64,000 nt of DNA from NCBI RefSeq assembly GCF_014851395.1, contig NW_024042261.1, positions 34,869,942 through 34,933,941 of the forward strand, given 5' to 3'. Position numbers and translations under genes: made by a program. The notes below the pieces were generated by a model. The model saw nothing but the letters and a program-made list of their open reading frames with translations, ran no database searches and was not told the origin of the DNA. The first letter of the stretch is position 1; each line of letters begins with the position of its first letter. Below, piece by piece: positions 25,701 through 38,700 of the stretch. This DNA is from Micropterus salmoides (lineage: Eukaryota > Chordata > Actinopteri > Centrarchiformes > Centrarchidae).

Positions 25701-28700
25701 GTCTACCTTCGCACATTGGGGGAGTGAAAGAAGGACTGAAGGGAGAGAGAAGGATTTTTTTTTGTTTGGATACTTTAAAAATCTAGTTTCTCCAAAGTTG
25801 CCTAGCCGATAGAGAAAGACGGTAGTGCATAGTATATAGTTTGGAGAATGACATGTAGAAAGGGGAGATCCATAGAGAGAGCCAAAGAAGAGAGCAACAA
25901 AGCAAAAGAATGTTTGCATGTTTTTCCATTCATAAAAAGTAATTAAGGCAAAATAAATATAGTCCGAGAGAAGAGAGAGATATGTCATGACAATGTAAGA
26001 CATCCTGATGTTTAATACCATCACACATATTCCCTGTCATCCGTCCACCTCTCACATCTTCTCATCCCTCCATCTCCGGCTCTTTCTTAGGTTCAGCTGC
26101 TGTCGAAGGATTTTGGGAAGCATCTTCTGGAGGTGGATGACCTGCTGCAGAAACACAGTCTGCAGGAAGCCGACATTGCAGTGCAGGCTGAGAGGGTCGA
26201 GACACTCAACACCGCTGCTCTCAAATTCACCACTATAGAGGGTACACTGGACTTAATTAGCCCAACTACTGGAACTCCTCTTGTCTTCCTGTAGTGAAAT
26301 ACTCTGGGGAGACAGAACATACCATTCTAAGAGGGGAGGCAGAATAATCAAAGTGGTGGCGGCCTTTTTAACACACAGACACGTATCTTGTGTATTGTGT
26401 ATAGCCCTGATGAAGTATTTAATTTTATACATCTTTACCTTCATATGATAACAAAAGTCTTTTTGTTTCAAGGTTTTAAGTTTGTATTGCATGCAATAAA
26501 GCCAGGCATGAAAAGAAACCTTGAAATGCAGTTTTTAATTGATCTGGTCACACAAAAAAATGCATGCCGAATCCTAATGAACTTGAAAAAGTTCAGTTTT
26601 TAAAACCCAAGTTATTGATAAGAGTTACAGAGTGTGTACAATAACAAGAACACCTACAAACTTTAAATGCAACCTTTGCAAAACTTATAATGTTCAATTT
26701 CTGTTAAGACAGTGTCTGAGAGTTGGTGACTGAACTCGTATTTTGTTGGTTCGGTTTGTATTATATGTTACGGACTTTAGAATAATAAATATAAAAATAA
26801 AATAAAATAGTAATTTTGTTTGTAATGAAGAGGCAACAATTGTTTCTGAACTGTTCCCTGATCTTTCCCCTAGTGCTTGTCATAAACAGACAAAGAGGAA
26901 GCGATGATCCTGTGTTGATTCCATTTAGTCAGATAAAGATGTATTTGACCTTGAGACAGCTGGAATATAGATTTTTGTTACTGATATCAGTAAAGTGATC
27001 TTCTCAGTACTGTGCATGTTTTTTTTAGGTAGTCCAGCTCAGAGTACACCACTATAATAAATGAAGTGCTGTATCTGTTGTGTGTTTTTGTTGTGGTCAT
27101 TAACCTGGTTTTATTGTCTCCCAGGTTACCAACCGTGTGACCCACAGGTGATTTGTAATCGTGTCAACCATGTCTCTTCCTGTCTGGAGGAGCTGAAACA
27201 ACTGGCAGCTAAAAGACGTGCAGAGCTTGAGGAGTCGAGACAACTGTGGGCCTTCTTTCAGGTAGGATGGGTGGATAGGTGTTGCAGAGGGCGGGATTAT
27301 GTTGTTTTAATTATTCCCAGCAAGATAAGGGGCCAGTGTACTCAATCTGAAATGCTCGCTAGATGCTTCACACAGAAACCTGCTCCCTCCACACACCGGG
27401 GTTGAACTTCCTTATGTTTTTTTTTACTGATTCTTTACTCTTTACTACCTCTGGAACTTTTTATGTGCATGACTGAGTGCAACTCTATGAATGTCTTCCA
27501 GGAGGGAATTAAAATGTGAACCGATATTTAAAGGATTTTTGTGTCTCGCCTCTCTATATGACAACTGGCATTGAACTCCACCTTCGAGTATGGCCATTAG
27601 GACAAACTATAGAAATTTGAAGGGCCATCAGTCCTTTTTTTGATTTCCGAAGGATGAATCTTTATCATCCCAAACCTGCTTCCACAGCTTTAAAGATATA
27701 CAGACCTAGAGAGTAGATCAATTGTTTTAATTAATCTGTTGTAATTTTATCCACCTCTATTTCTGGCAAAATCACAAATTCAACAGCATGTTTTCTTATA
27801 TGTTTCTTTGGTGCTTCGTTATAAGCATCACTACGTCTCATTCGGCAGTCCACATCCTTGTGTCAGACGTGGCCTGCGTCAATCTCCTGAAAAAGCATCC
27901 ATCACTTTTATAACACAGATGTGATGAACGAGTTATTAATGTTAGTGAATAAGCTTTTTGAATGAACTATCAAAGTAATGATTATATAATGAGAATAGCA
28001 GATTTCTTTGTTCAGTGAGTCACTGCTTATATCACATTGCTGATTCATTTGGCCAGTTCCCCTTCACCATTTTGGGAGGTTCTCAGAAACAGACTGGGGT
28101 CAGTGTTAGATGGAATTTATGGATTACAGGGGAGCAAGTTTCTATATTTCTAAACTTTTCTCTTTTTCTTCCAGTGACTTCACCTTTTACGCTTTCTTAT
28201 AGGGTTATAAAACCTTTTTAATTTTTTTTTTAAAAATGTAAAAAATGTAAATCTTGTTTGTCTGTTTGTTCTCCTGTTAGGAGCTGGAGGAGTCGGAGGC
28301 CTGGATCAGGGAGAAGAGCTCCATCCTGGGAGCTCAGGGTTATGGGAAGGACCTGAGCAGTGTGCTGAAATTACTACAAAAACACAAGACTCTGGCTGGA
28401 GAACTGCTGGCTCACCGGTCACTGCTGCAGGTGTGTTTGTGTTTTTATCTGTGTGTGTGAGAATCAGCATCTCAACTTCAACTTCAACTTCTTCCACCTC
28501 AACTTTACTTACTAAAATTATTTATAGAATAGTGCAAATACTGCTTTTTTGTATCACTTTCATATTTGATTGTTGTTTTGGCATTGGTCTCACGTTTTTC
28601 TTCTTTGCGAACTTGTACTTCCCCAACAGGCAGATGAGGTCTGTGCAAACTGTATGACAACAAAATTACTGAACAACTGGTGATATTTATCAAAAATATG

Positions 28701-31700
28701 AGTGTGCCAAATATAATTCTAGTATGGTGTATAGGTAAGCTATCATTGACAAGGCTACATATACAATACACATGAATTAAACAAGTGCCAGTCTCTCCAA
28801 GTACTTGGTGGTATTGTGATAGAGGTTCGGTCTAATATGCAGGGTTGGGAGTACAGCAATTTCTAAAAAGATATCATTAGTCATAGGACTCATGTTTGTT
28901 GATGTGTATGTTTTCTTGTTCTTCTCATCCCTTTTCTGTTGTGTCAGTTCTTCAAAGATTTCAGTCCATCCTCCAGTGCATGACAAGATATTATATATTA
29001 CATTGTATTTGGATGCGTTTTCATAACATTTGAAGACATTGTTGAAGAACATGTTTATTAGAAGACATTCAAAGCCTCACAATGACAAATTATCTGCAGA
29101 GAAATTTTTAGAAATAATGTTCAACTGACCGTTTAATGTTTTGGTTTTAAGCTGCATCAAAAATGTTTGATATTGACAACACATGTCATTAATAAACACC
29201 ATACTTCTACTTTAAAATACACATTAAAGTTAAAATGTTGTCTAATATTCCACTTTGCTGCATACAGTGTGAAATAATTTATAGTGGCTCTGTTATCTGT
29301 CCATCCTGCCCTGCTCCTCCAGAACACCATGAAGCGAGGAAAGCAGATCCTGAGTGAGAAAAGCTTTGGCACGGCAGGGATCCAGGAGCGCATCATGGAG
29401 GTGAAGGGCGAGTGGAAGAGGCTGGAGGACCAGGCCGCGCAGCGTCTTGGTCACCTACAGGAGGCGCTACACTTTTTTCAGTTCTCCACAGAGACGGACG
29501 ACTTGGTAGCGTGGCTGCAGGACGCTTACCGCCTGGTCTCCAGTGAAGACTTTGGACATGATGAGTACTCCACCCAGTCCCTGCTGAAGAAACACAGAGG
29601 GGTCAGCGAGGCCATAGACAAACATCGCGTGCATGTAGTGGCACTGCGCAAACACATGGTGGCGCTGCCTATGCGGTACCGTGAACAGGAGGTGGGAAAG
29701 GATGTTTAACTTTTTTGGCATTAAATATTTTGTCCTTCTTCATCTTTTATTTAACTCGCCTCCTGTCTTTCTGTCTCCCCTCCTGACTCCTTCTCCCCTC
29801 TTCTCTCTACAGGAGGTACAGATGCGTATGGGAGAGGTGGAGCAGCTGTATACGGAAGTGGTCGAGGTGGCGGTACTCAGACAGCAGTGGCTTCACGACG
29901 CCCTCGCCGTCTACCGTATGTTCAGCGAGGTCAATGCCTGTGAGCTGTGGATTGATGAGAAAGAGCAGTGGCTGGACAAGATGGAGATCCCAGAAAGACT
30001 GGAGGACGTGGAGGTGGTGGCACACAGGTAAGGAAAAGGGAGAAGAGTTTTGTTGTTTTGTTTAAATCAAAGAGGTCAAAGTTTTTAGCCATTGCAATAA
30101 TAACCTACTGACTGCCCCATCATATCCCACAATGCTATTCTGTGGTAGATTTGAGAGCCTGGATCAGGAGATGAACAGCCTGATGGGAAGGATCCTGGAT
30201 GTTAACCAGATAGTTCAGCAGCTCCTGGATGGTGGTCATCCATCTTCTACAGAGGTCAGAGGTTGTCAGGACCACCTCAACTCCAGGTACTGAAACGTAA
30301 TTGACCTCCCAAGAGCAAAATCTTCATCTACTGCTCCTTGTACGACTATCACAATTACTACTTTTACTACTATTGACATTAACAATTACAACAACTTTAC
30401 AAAACACACTCATGCTTAGCCAGCAGTTCTGCTTCACTAATACTGATACACTTTGTCTTTTTACACTCACTAACACAGATATTAAAGTAACACTGGTACT
30501 GATTGCAACTACAAAGCTGAGAGTCTGGCCATCAGATCAGTCCTAACAGAAATCTTTATGTCAGTCATGAGCCAGTAACTAGTGATCGCTGCTGTCGAAG
30601 TGTTAAGCAAGGCACTAAAGCACTTAAAGATTAGGGAACACACCGATTTACAAGTTTCAGTAAATCTTTGAAACAAATTAATGTAATAATGTTCGAATCT
30701 GTTGTGTATGTGGAAAGCAACCTGTGAACTGAGCCCCCTGTCTGTTAAATAATGCATAGGTTTATTGGATCTCTGTCCTATTTACTCCCGGGAGGGGGGA
30801 GGCGTAGGTAGGAGGAGACGCAGGCGGACTGACACACAGAGAGATAATAGGGGAAGAGAAATTGTTGTGTTGATTTGTGTTATTATTCAGTGGGATTCAT
30901 CTCATGCACTTTTTTTGTAATTGTCTTTTGACAAGCGCCTCGTGTCCTGTCAGTTGCTGACTTAGTAAGAGGCTTTACTCCTACTTGCTTTCTCATTATG
31001 AGTTCAGTTAAGAGATGTAAATGTATCTCTTCTAAGTGTGTGCTGCACCGCTGTCTCTCTCTTTCTCTCTGTTTGGCCAACATGTTTATTTATGCTAACG
31101 TCCGCTTCAGTCATGTTCACTGACCACTGTTACGTCTGGCAGCCAGAGTCCATGGCGGCCCGGTGTCCATGAGTCTTGTGACCTTGGCACATGGTGTCGG
31201 TCTCAGGGCGGCCATCTGTGCTGGCTGCCTCAGTTGAGACAAGGCCACCCGAAAGCAAAAATAAGAACAAATATACTAAATAAACACTTCTATTTCCTCA
31301 TTGCCTTCTCTGGTATTAGTTATTAAAATTCAGTTTCAGTTTTAGGACCTTAACTCAATAATATCTTTGCTGCCCTCAGATATGAACACTGCACACAGTA
31401 TTAGGGTTATTGTGTTTAAATTCCCTTTAACTTTGTTTATTAGATACAATGAAACACCAGTAATCCTCAGTGGTATAAAAATACATTCATCTAGTGTAAA
31501 TGGAAAACTTTCACTTCATAAAGCACATACAGTAGTAGTAATGTATGCACTACTGAGTCACTATGTTCACATCTCTGTCAGTTTTATCCTTTGTCTTTGT
31601 CATTTTCTACCTTTAAAATTTATTTCTGATATCTGTTGTTACCATTTCTTATTATTAAACAGTGAATAAAGAGTTAACAAGACTATTAACAAAAACATTT

Positions 31701-34700
31701 TAGGTGAAGGAAATGAAGGAACCACCCAGTTGTGACCCATGAACATAAAGTGTGTTATTGTTTATTAATGTTGAGATGAAACATTTCTTACTACAGTATT
31801 ATTATTATTATTGGTAGTAGTATTACTTTATTTTTGTGATTTCTGTAGTATTATGACTTAAAATTTCATAAATAAGTACATACAGTACAACAAATGATTA
31901 AAAGTAAACTTATACATTACTACTGCTCTGTAAACATACATACATACATACGTATGTTTCATTTTGTGAAGCAGCAACCCCCATCACACACACATACCCC
32001 CAACAATCACCACCACCACCCTGTTTCACATATAAGACTTTAGTAGCTCTGAGGTCAGTGTCACCGAGCTGTTTTCCTGCCTGCCTGCTGAGCACTCTGT
32101 CTGCCTCTCAGCGTCTCTGCCATTACCTCATTACAGTCACAAGTATGTATGTGTGTGTGTTCCTTGGCTGGATGAGTGTGTATTGAGACCTGCTGGTCTG
32201 GAGCAGAATCAGGACAACATATTGTATGATGATACGGTAAGCAGACGAGGCCTGGACTGAAACCACAGCAGAGAGCAGGGAGCAAACACATTCGACTGTC
32301 TCATATGAATCGTAGCAGTTCCTTTTATAACATCATAACAAGGAGATTAACCTGTATTTTAATAAAAATCCAGCTTGGCTCTTCTCAAGATCAAGATTAA
32401 CGTTGAGGGCAACAAAAAATAAGAAAGCTCTGCATTCACGTTTAAAACATTTACATCTCAGTTGACGGAGCAGACGGAAACAATTTTTTCAGTTGATACA
32501 TAATTTATTTTGACATGAGAGTTAATGATGTACTATAGGTGTAAAATGTCCCAATAAATCACGACTATCTTCACCATTGCACATTTCTCCTTCACAGTAT
32601 CACACTCCCCTCTCTTCATCCTTCTCAAACTACACTTTCAGTATCACTCTCTCCTGTCTTTCGCATCGTACCAGGTGGAACAGCATTGTGGAGCTGGTTG
32701 AGCAGAAGAAAGATCAGCTGGACTCGATGTTACGCCTGCAGAACTACCTGCTGGAGTGTGCCGAGATCAAGTCCCAGATCCAGGACAAGAGAAAAGCCAT
32801 CGACGCCACTCAGTACATGGGCAGTGACCTTGGAGGAGTCCTGTCTCTGCAGAGACGCCTGTCCACAATGGAAGGAGCCCTGTCTGTCCTGGAGCCCAAA
32901 CTACTGCATCTACAGGTAGGCAATTAAAGCACAATACACTGACTTTACATAAAATGTTGATACTTAGATACTTGACTTTACACTTCTGACAGTTTTTAGC
33001 TTTTCACTCTCAAGTCTTGTAAGCCGTGACAGCTGTAATTGTTAATGTTAACTACCTGTTAATATTTATGTTTATCTATTTATGATTAAAACATCAGTAA
33101 TGTGAATAGATAGTAGCATATTAGGCATTTATTCCTATGAATAGATAACACGCTTTTAAAAAAAATCATCTTAACCCTTGTCTTAAATTTCCACAAAAAT
33201 GTGGATATTTAAGAAGATTTTATACGCTGGTTGTATTTCAGCATAAATAGTTAGAGTCGATAGACGATAATGTCGCCTCTATTTGGTGATGTAGGAAGAC
33301 GCAGAGCATCTCGCCACCAGCCACCCAGGTCGGGCCATGGAGATTCTCGTACCGTTCGATGGCATCAGTGTGGAGTGGGAGGAGCTGAAACGCACTTTGC
33401 AGGGCTGTGAGGATTCGCTGATGGTGGCTAGCAGGCTGCAGAGCTTCATACAGGTACACAGGTTACTGCGCCCCAGCGATTATGTAACCAGCACCGAGAC
33501 ACAGAATGCTCTGGTAATTTTGTTCTAGAGAGCGATAGAACTTAGTTATTGGTCATTTAAGTTAAAGCTAGCATTTGTGTTTAATATTGAGTAAAAAAGT
33601 AGTTTTTTTTTAGGAACATTAACTTTTCACATTTCTTTTTAAAGCTGTACTTTACTCTTTACTCAAGTATTTTTTGGGGGAGGCATCTGGCCATCTCTTG
33701 TTTCTCCAGCGTTGCATGCCCCAGCTTTAAATATTTGAACCTACATTAATATATATAAATGTATGTGTGGCGTTTTTCTATTTCCACAACAGACATTGAG
33801 AAAGTCATGGTGGAGAAATTGGTTGTTTTATGAAGTAAATGTTACTAGAAAAACACTGTATCTGCTGCAAGCTAAGCAGTCTTGACACGGCTGGTAAGCA
33901 TACAAAAAGACCCTATGTATGGTGAAAGTGTATTAATAGTCACTTTTAGTTCCTTCATTGATTTAGGAGCAACTCACGACTTTCTGTAATTGTATTGTGT
34001 TTAAATTAAATTTTTTTAAAGATTATTCAGTCTGCACAAACATCTGTAGTATAGTCTAACTATGGAATTGATTATATGTAAACTTGTTCTTCTCCCCATC
34101 CTGTCAGGACCTGGACTCGTTCCTCACCTGGTTGGTCCAGACGCAGACGTCCGCCGCTTCAGACCAGCTGCCCAACGACCTGGAAGAGGCAGAGAAACTG
34201 ATTAACAAACACGCTGCCCTAAAGGAGGAGATTGGACGGTGGGTTATTGGAGGACAACAAAAGGCCTTCCTAAGAGGTCTTAAAAAATACATCAGGTGTT
34301 CAGAGAATAACTCAATGGGTTGCTGTTGATTTCCGCAGGTATGAAGAGGACTACGAGCGCCTCCAGGCCATGAACGAGCTGCTGGAGTCCGAGGAGGCTC
34401 CTCTCCCTCAGGCCGCCCTGCAGCAGTGGCTCCAGAAGCTCGATGTCGGCTGGAACAAGCTGCTGGAGATGTGGGAGAGCAGGAGAGAGGTTCTAGTCCA
34501 GGCTCACATTTTCCATCTGTTCCTGCGAGATGTCAAACAGGCAGAGTCTTTCCTCAACAACCAGGTGAGACAAAGACTGAGCAGGTGGTTAGAGTTTACA
34601 AGAAGCATCTCTGGACAGCTGTATCAACTGTTTTAGCCATTTTAGTGGCATTTTAGTGCTTTTGGATGGCAATATCATTGTTGTTAGTCCAAAACTTGCT

Positions 34701-35544
34701 TACAATTTAAATTGCTCGTCAACTTTTAGATAGATTGCCCTGAAATGTGGTACAGACATCCATGGTCCCTAAGGGATGGATCTTAATGGATGTTTGATAA
34801 TCATGCAACGTGCCAAAGTTTTTACAATGTAAAATATGGCCACTAGCAGGTAACACGAAAAAGCAGTGTAGACCTTGATGTTCATGTTCATGTACTATTT
34901 GTTGTGATTTTGTACTGTGGCTGGATTTCTATGTAATACATTACATCCAGTTACAGTACAAAATCACAACAAATAGTACAGTCATGAAGTTTAGCTGTTA
35001 GCTTTAACAACTCAACTGTTTTAGCAACATTAGAGGAGTTCTGTTTAATTATGCTTGACAGCCAGGTAAAAACAGCTGCTGTATGCAACTTGTAAACATG
35101 TATGATATGCTTTTACATTGCACCTTTTAGGTGAGCTTGTCTGGCTGCAACTGAGGCAAATCTCCATTGCTGTGCTCGGTTTTCCCTTTTCATCTCATAT
35201 TTTCTTATACATTTTTCTGATGGTGGCAGGCCAGAAGGAGCAATACACTGCACAAAAAAAAAAACAGGAGAGGAAAAAGAATATGAAGCTCAAATAGCAC
35301 AGTCAATGTGTCAAAGGGAGGGTCAGTAAAAAGACTCATGGCTACAGACTTTCATCTCTTTATTGACCTTTCTCAAAGCCCTTGAAATATGAAATAAGAT
35401 ATAATGTGAGTCATAATGAGTGATAATGAACATCATCTCACATCACTGACTGCAGTAGAGTGTCAACTGGACAGGGTGTGGTCGGTTTAGCCTTGCCAAA
35501 GTCAGCTCTGAGATGGAGAAAGCGCAAGACAGAGACAAAGGAAG

Positions 35545-35584
<40 letters not shown>

Positions 35585-35687
35585 TGTTTGTATGTCAGCA
35601 GGTGTATTTTCAGTGTCCCTGTGTTATGTGATATTAGAGCACAAGCTTCATTATGAAGTGTAGGAGGATGCGCAGCCACTCCAGTCT

Positions 35688-35727
<40 letters not shown>

Positions 35728-38700
35728 GTATACAGTAAAATAATATTTATAGGCCTGTGTAGATTAAAATTATACTTGCTAAAATATTTGGCTGCAAAGA
35801 TCATACCTGGATCTACCTGAATTTAAACAATGCAGCAGTATCATAACCAACGTGAGACTATTATGTTGCAATTATTTTAACACTTTTGTGGCATGAATAA
35901 TTTGCATCATAATTTTTAAAATAATATCCCATCTCATTTTCAATTGGCCCAAATCAGCAGAAAGAGCCAGAATTTTGTGGAAATCAATTTAAGTTTTCAG
36001 TATCTTTTTTAAGTAGATTTTGACATTGTCAGTAGTTTTCCCTTAGCTGAATGAGGATTATCCCCTTGATTTGGTAATGTTTCAAAGTATTTTTAAATTA
36101 CTTATTTGCTTAAAGTCGTCTTTGGAATATAATTATCACCTTCTGTAATTTTGCTGTAAAAATGTGAATTCAGCACACTAGCCTGTGTCAAGAAGTACAA
36201 ACGAAAAGCCAGAGCCAGGTTTTGCAGTCTGTCTTGCTGTATTTAATCTCAGTATTACAAGCACAGAGGTTTGTTTTTCTAATCTGAAAAGCTTGCGTGC
36301 ATGCCAGAACATCACTTTTGGTTTGGTTTTGGTAACAGGGACCAGCTCTCCTTATTAGCACAGTGCGGTTGATTTAGAAAGAGCAGGATTTTTCTATAAT
36401 ATGTATCTAAGACGTTCCAGGCCATAGAGCTCGGTCTGCATCTCCCAGTTGTTTCTCCCTTAATTTAATTTAATTTGTCTGTATCCAGAGGCCATATACA
36501 TTTGCAATCATATGATTTGTTTGAGTAGTTTCACCATCTTTTGACATTTTCTGATCTTAAGTCATACAACAGCTTTAGTTTTTCAGGACTACTGCAGCTA
36601 CCTTCTCGTGGATAGACTGATGGATTAATCATTTAGTCGATTGAATGACAGATAATTAGGAAAACAAATGTCTAAAGCCCAAAGGGATGTATTCAAAATA
36701 TTTGTTTTGTCTGACTAGCAGTCCAAAAACCTAAAGATATTTAGTTTACTATGACACAAGACAAATAAGAGCAACACATCCTCACATTTCAGAGGCTAAA
36801 ACCAAGAAATTCAGATATTTTGGCTTGAAAAATGACTTCACTGAATTGCTCTTATCTATTCTGTCTTTTTCTGATACCTTTCTGTGTATTCTTTATCCTG
36901 TTTTTGCTTCATCTTGTTTTTATCTTTTACCTGACTTCACTCAATCCTGTTCCTGAACCAAAGAAATCACCTCGCTGTTTACATCCTTATTTTGCAGGAG
37001 TCTGCCCTTGCTCACGTGGAGCTACCCACCACAGTGGAAACAGTCGAAGCTGCCATAAAGAAACACAAGGACTTTACCACCACCATGGAGCTGAACCTGC
37101 ACAGGATCAAAGCTGTGATCGAGGCCGGAGAGAGCCTGATCAGCCAGAGTAACATCTACTCTGAACGCATCAGGGAACGCATTGACACGCTCGCCAACAG
37201 GTACAACAAACAAACACTCGAGGTCAAAGCCCTAAAGCAGAATATCTGTCAGTGTTTAGCAGTTTTTTTTATGACAATATAATTTTTACTTCATCAAGAA
37301 GGATTTAAAGCTCTAAAAGAATGTTTGAAAAGGAACAGTACAAACAGTTTTGTCTGTAGCAACAAAATGTCCAAGTTTTCTGACTGTATACACACTAGAT
37401 GTAAGAATGTAGAGAAGACGGAAAATAGACTGCAGAATCAGGAATAAATGTAAAACATCCTCAGTAGTTTTGTTTTCCTGCATCAAATGTTGGAAAGGTT
37501 TCCGGTTTCTTGCAGTCAGCGGTTCATGCTAGTTTTCGTTCTGTTCAGACAAAATGCAGCACCAGGCACTGACCCAAGCTGTACGTTGAGCTGATTTTAA
37601 TGCACAAAGATCTAAGCAGCTGCCCAAACACAGCAGCTAAACAATTCGAAGCAAAGAGACCCTCAAGTATAAATGAAACAAAACACAGAAAACAGAGCTC
37701 ATTCTGTTTAGTCCAGAAATGACACATGACCATGAAATCTTTGTGATAGCTGAAGTGGTGGTGTTGTGTGTATGTGTGTGGTGGGTGGGGGTTGGTTGGG
37801 GTTTTTGTCTGTGTCCAACAATAGTAATGCGAAGAACCATATGGTTTTTAGATTTAATTTACATGAATTAACTCATTGGAAAATTATTTTGACAAATCGA
37901 TGAGCACAGTGCAACATAATTATTTTAACATGTTACATTTCACAGTTTTTACATTAATTAAATTACTTTTTGATATAGTACAAATGACAACTGGTCTTGT
38001 TTGATGTTTCATAACTAAGCTTTTAAAATGCTTGTATGAAACAGAAAATGGTCAGAAAATTTTTTGATTTTCAGAAATCTCATTAAAGAAAGAAAAAAAA
38101 ACAGAAATAGGCATGCACGCACTTAGATATGTTTTTAGAACTTTATATTAATGTAACTTAAACTAAATTGTCTGTCCCTCACTCTCAGGGGAAACCAGAA
38201 CCGTGAGCTGGCCCAGCAGTGGCTGGAAAAACTGAACGACCAGTGGGGACTTCAGAGGTTTCTTCAGGACTGTCATGAGGTAGGAGGCCAACAGATCTGT
38301 ACTTAAAATCAAGAGCATTTTCAATCAATCTCATTTTCAATCAATCTCTTTCACATTTTGACGGTTTCTAGTGGCAGCACAAGATAACTATTAACTAAGA
38401 TAACTAAGAACTTCATTACCCAGGAATCAATGTTGCTGCATCAGTATAGTTTGACCCCTTCGACCTCTTTGCTGATTATGAAAGAGAAAAGAAAGTTTCA
38501 CTGCAGGTTCTACTGTGTAGTTTTGTTTTGACATAGTCATTGCTGATGTTTAAATGTCCTGTAATTTGTATTTAAAAAGTTTTGCCTGTATATGTTTAAG
38601 ATTTCTTGGCAATGACCATAATCAAAACATTAAAGGTTCAGTGTGTAATATTTAGTGGCATCTAGTGGTTAGGGTTGCAAATTGCAACCAATATCACCGC

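Larger units (their letters stand above)
34565..36997 (+). other. sptbn4: Intron 21 (2.4 kb)
   Basis: Contains a partial percomorph-type repeat (about 34690-34860), a 90-bp inverted repeat, (GA)n and (GT)n microsatellites at 35549 and 35694, and another interspersed repeat at 36580-36840 close to the exon 22 acceptor. Confidence 0.85.

Noticed and set aside
25239..26024. 261-codon open frame on the minus strand
   Set aside because: It lies antisense to exon 11 and its CT-rich flanks. It is low-complexity (Ser/Pro/Leu) with no domain, so it is a shadow of the sptbn4 exon.
34891..34980. Hairpin as a bona fide microRNA
   Set aside because: The stem is perfectly paired with a mid-size loop, I recognise no known seed, and there is no expression evidence. 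Kept as an inverted repeat and a finding only.
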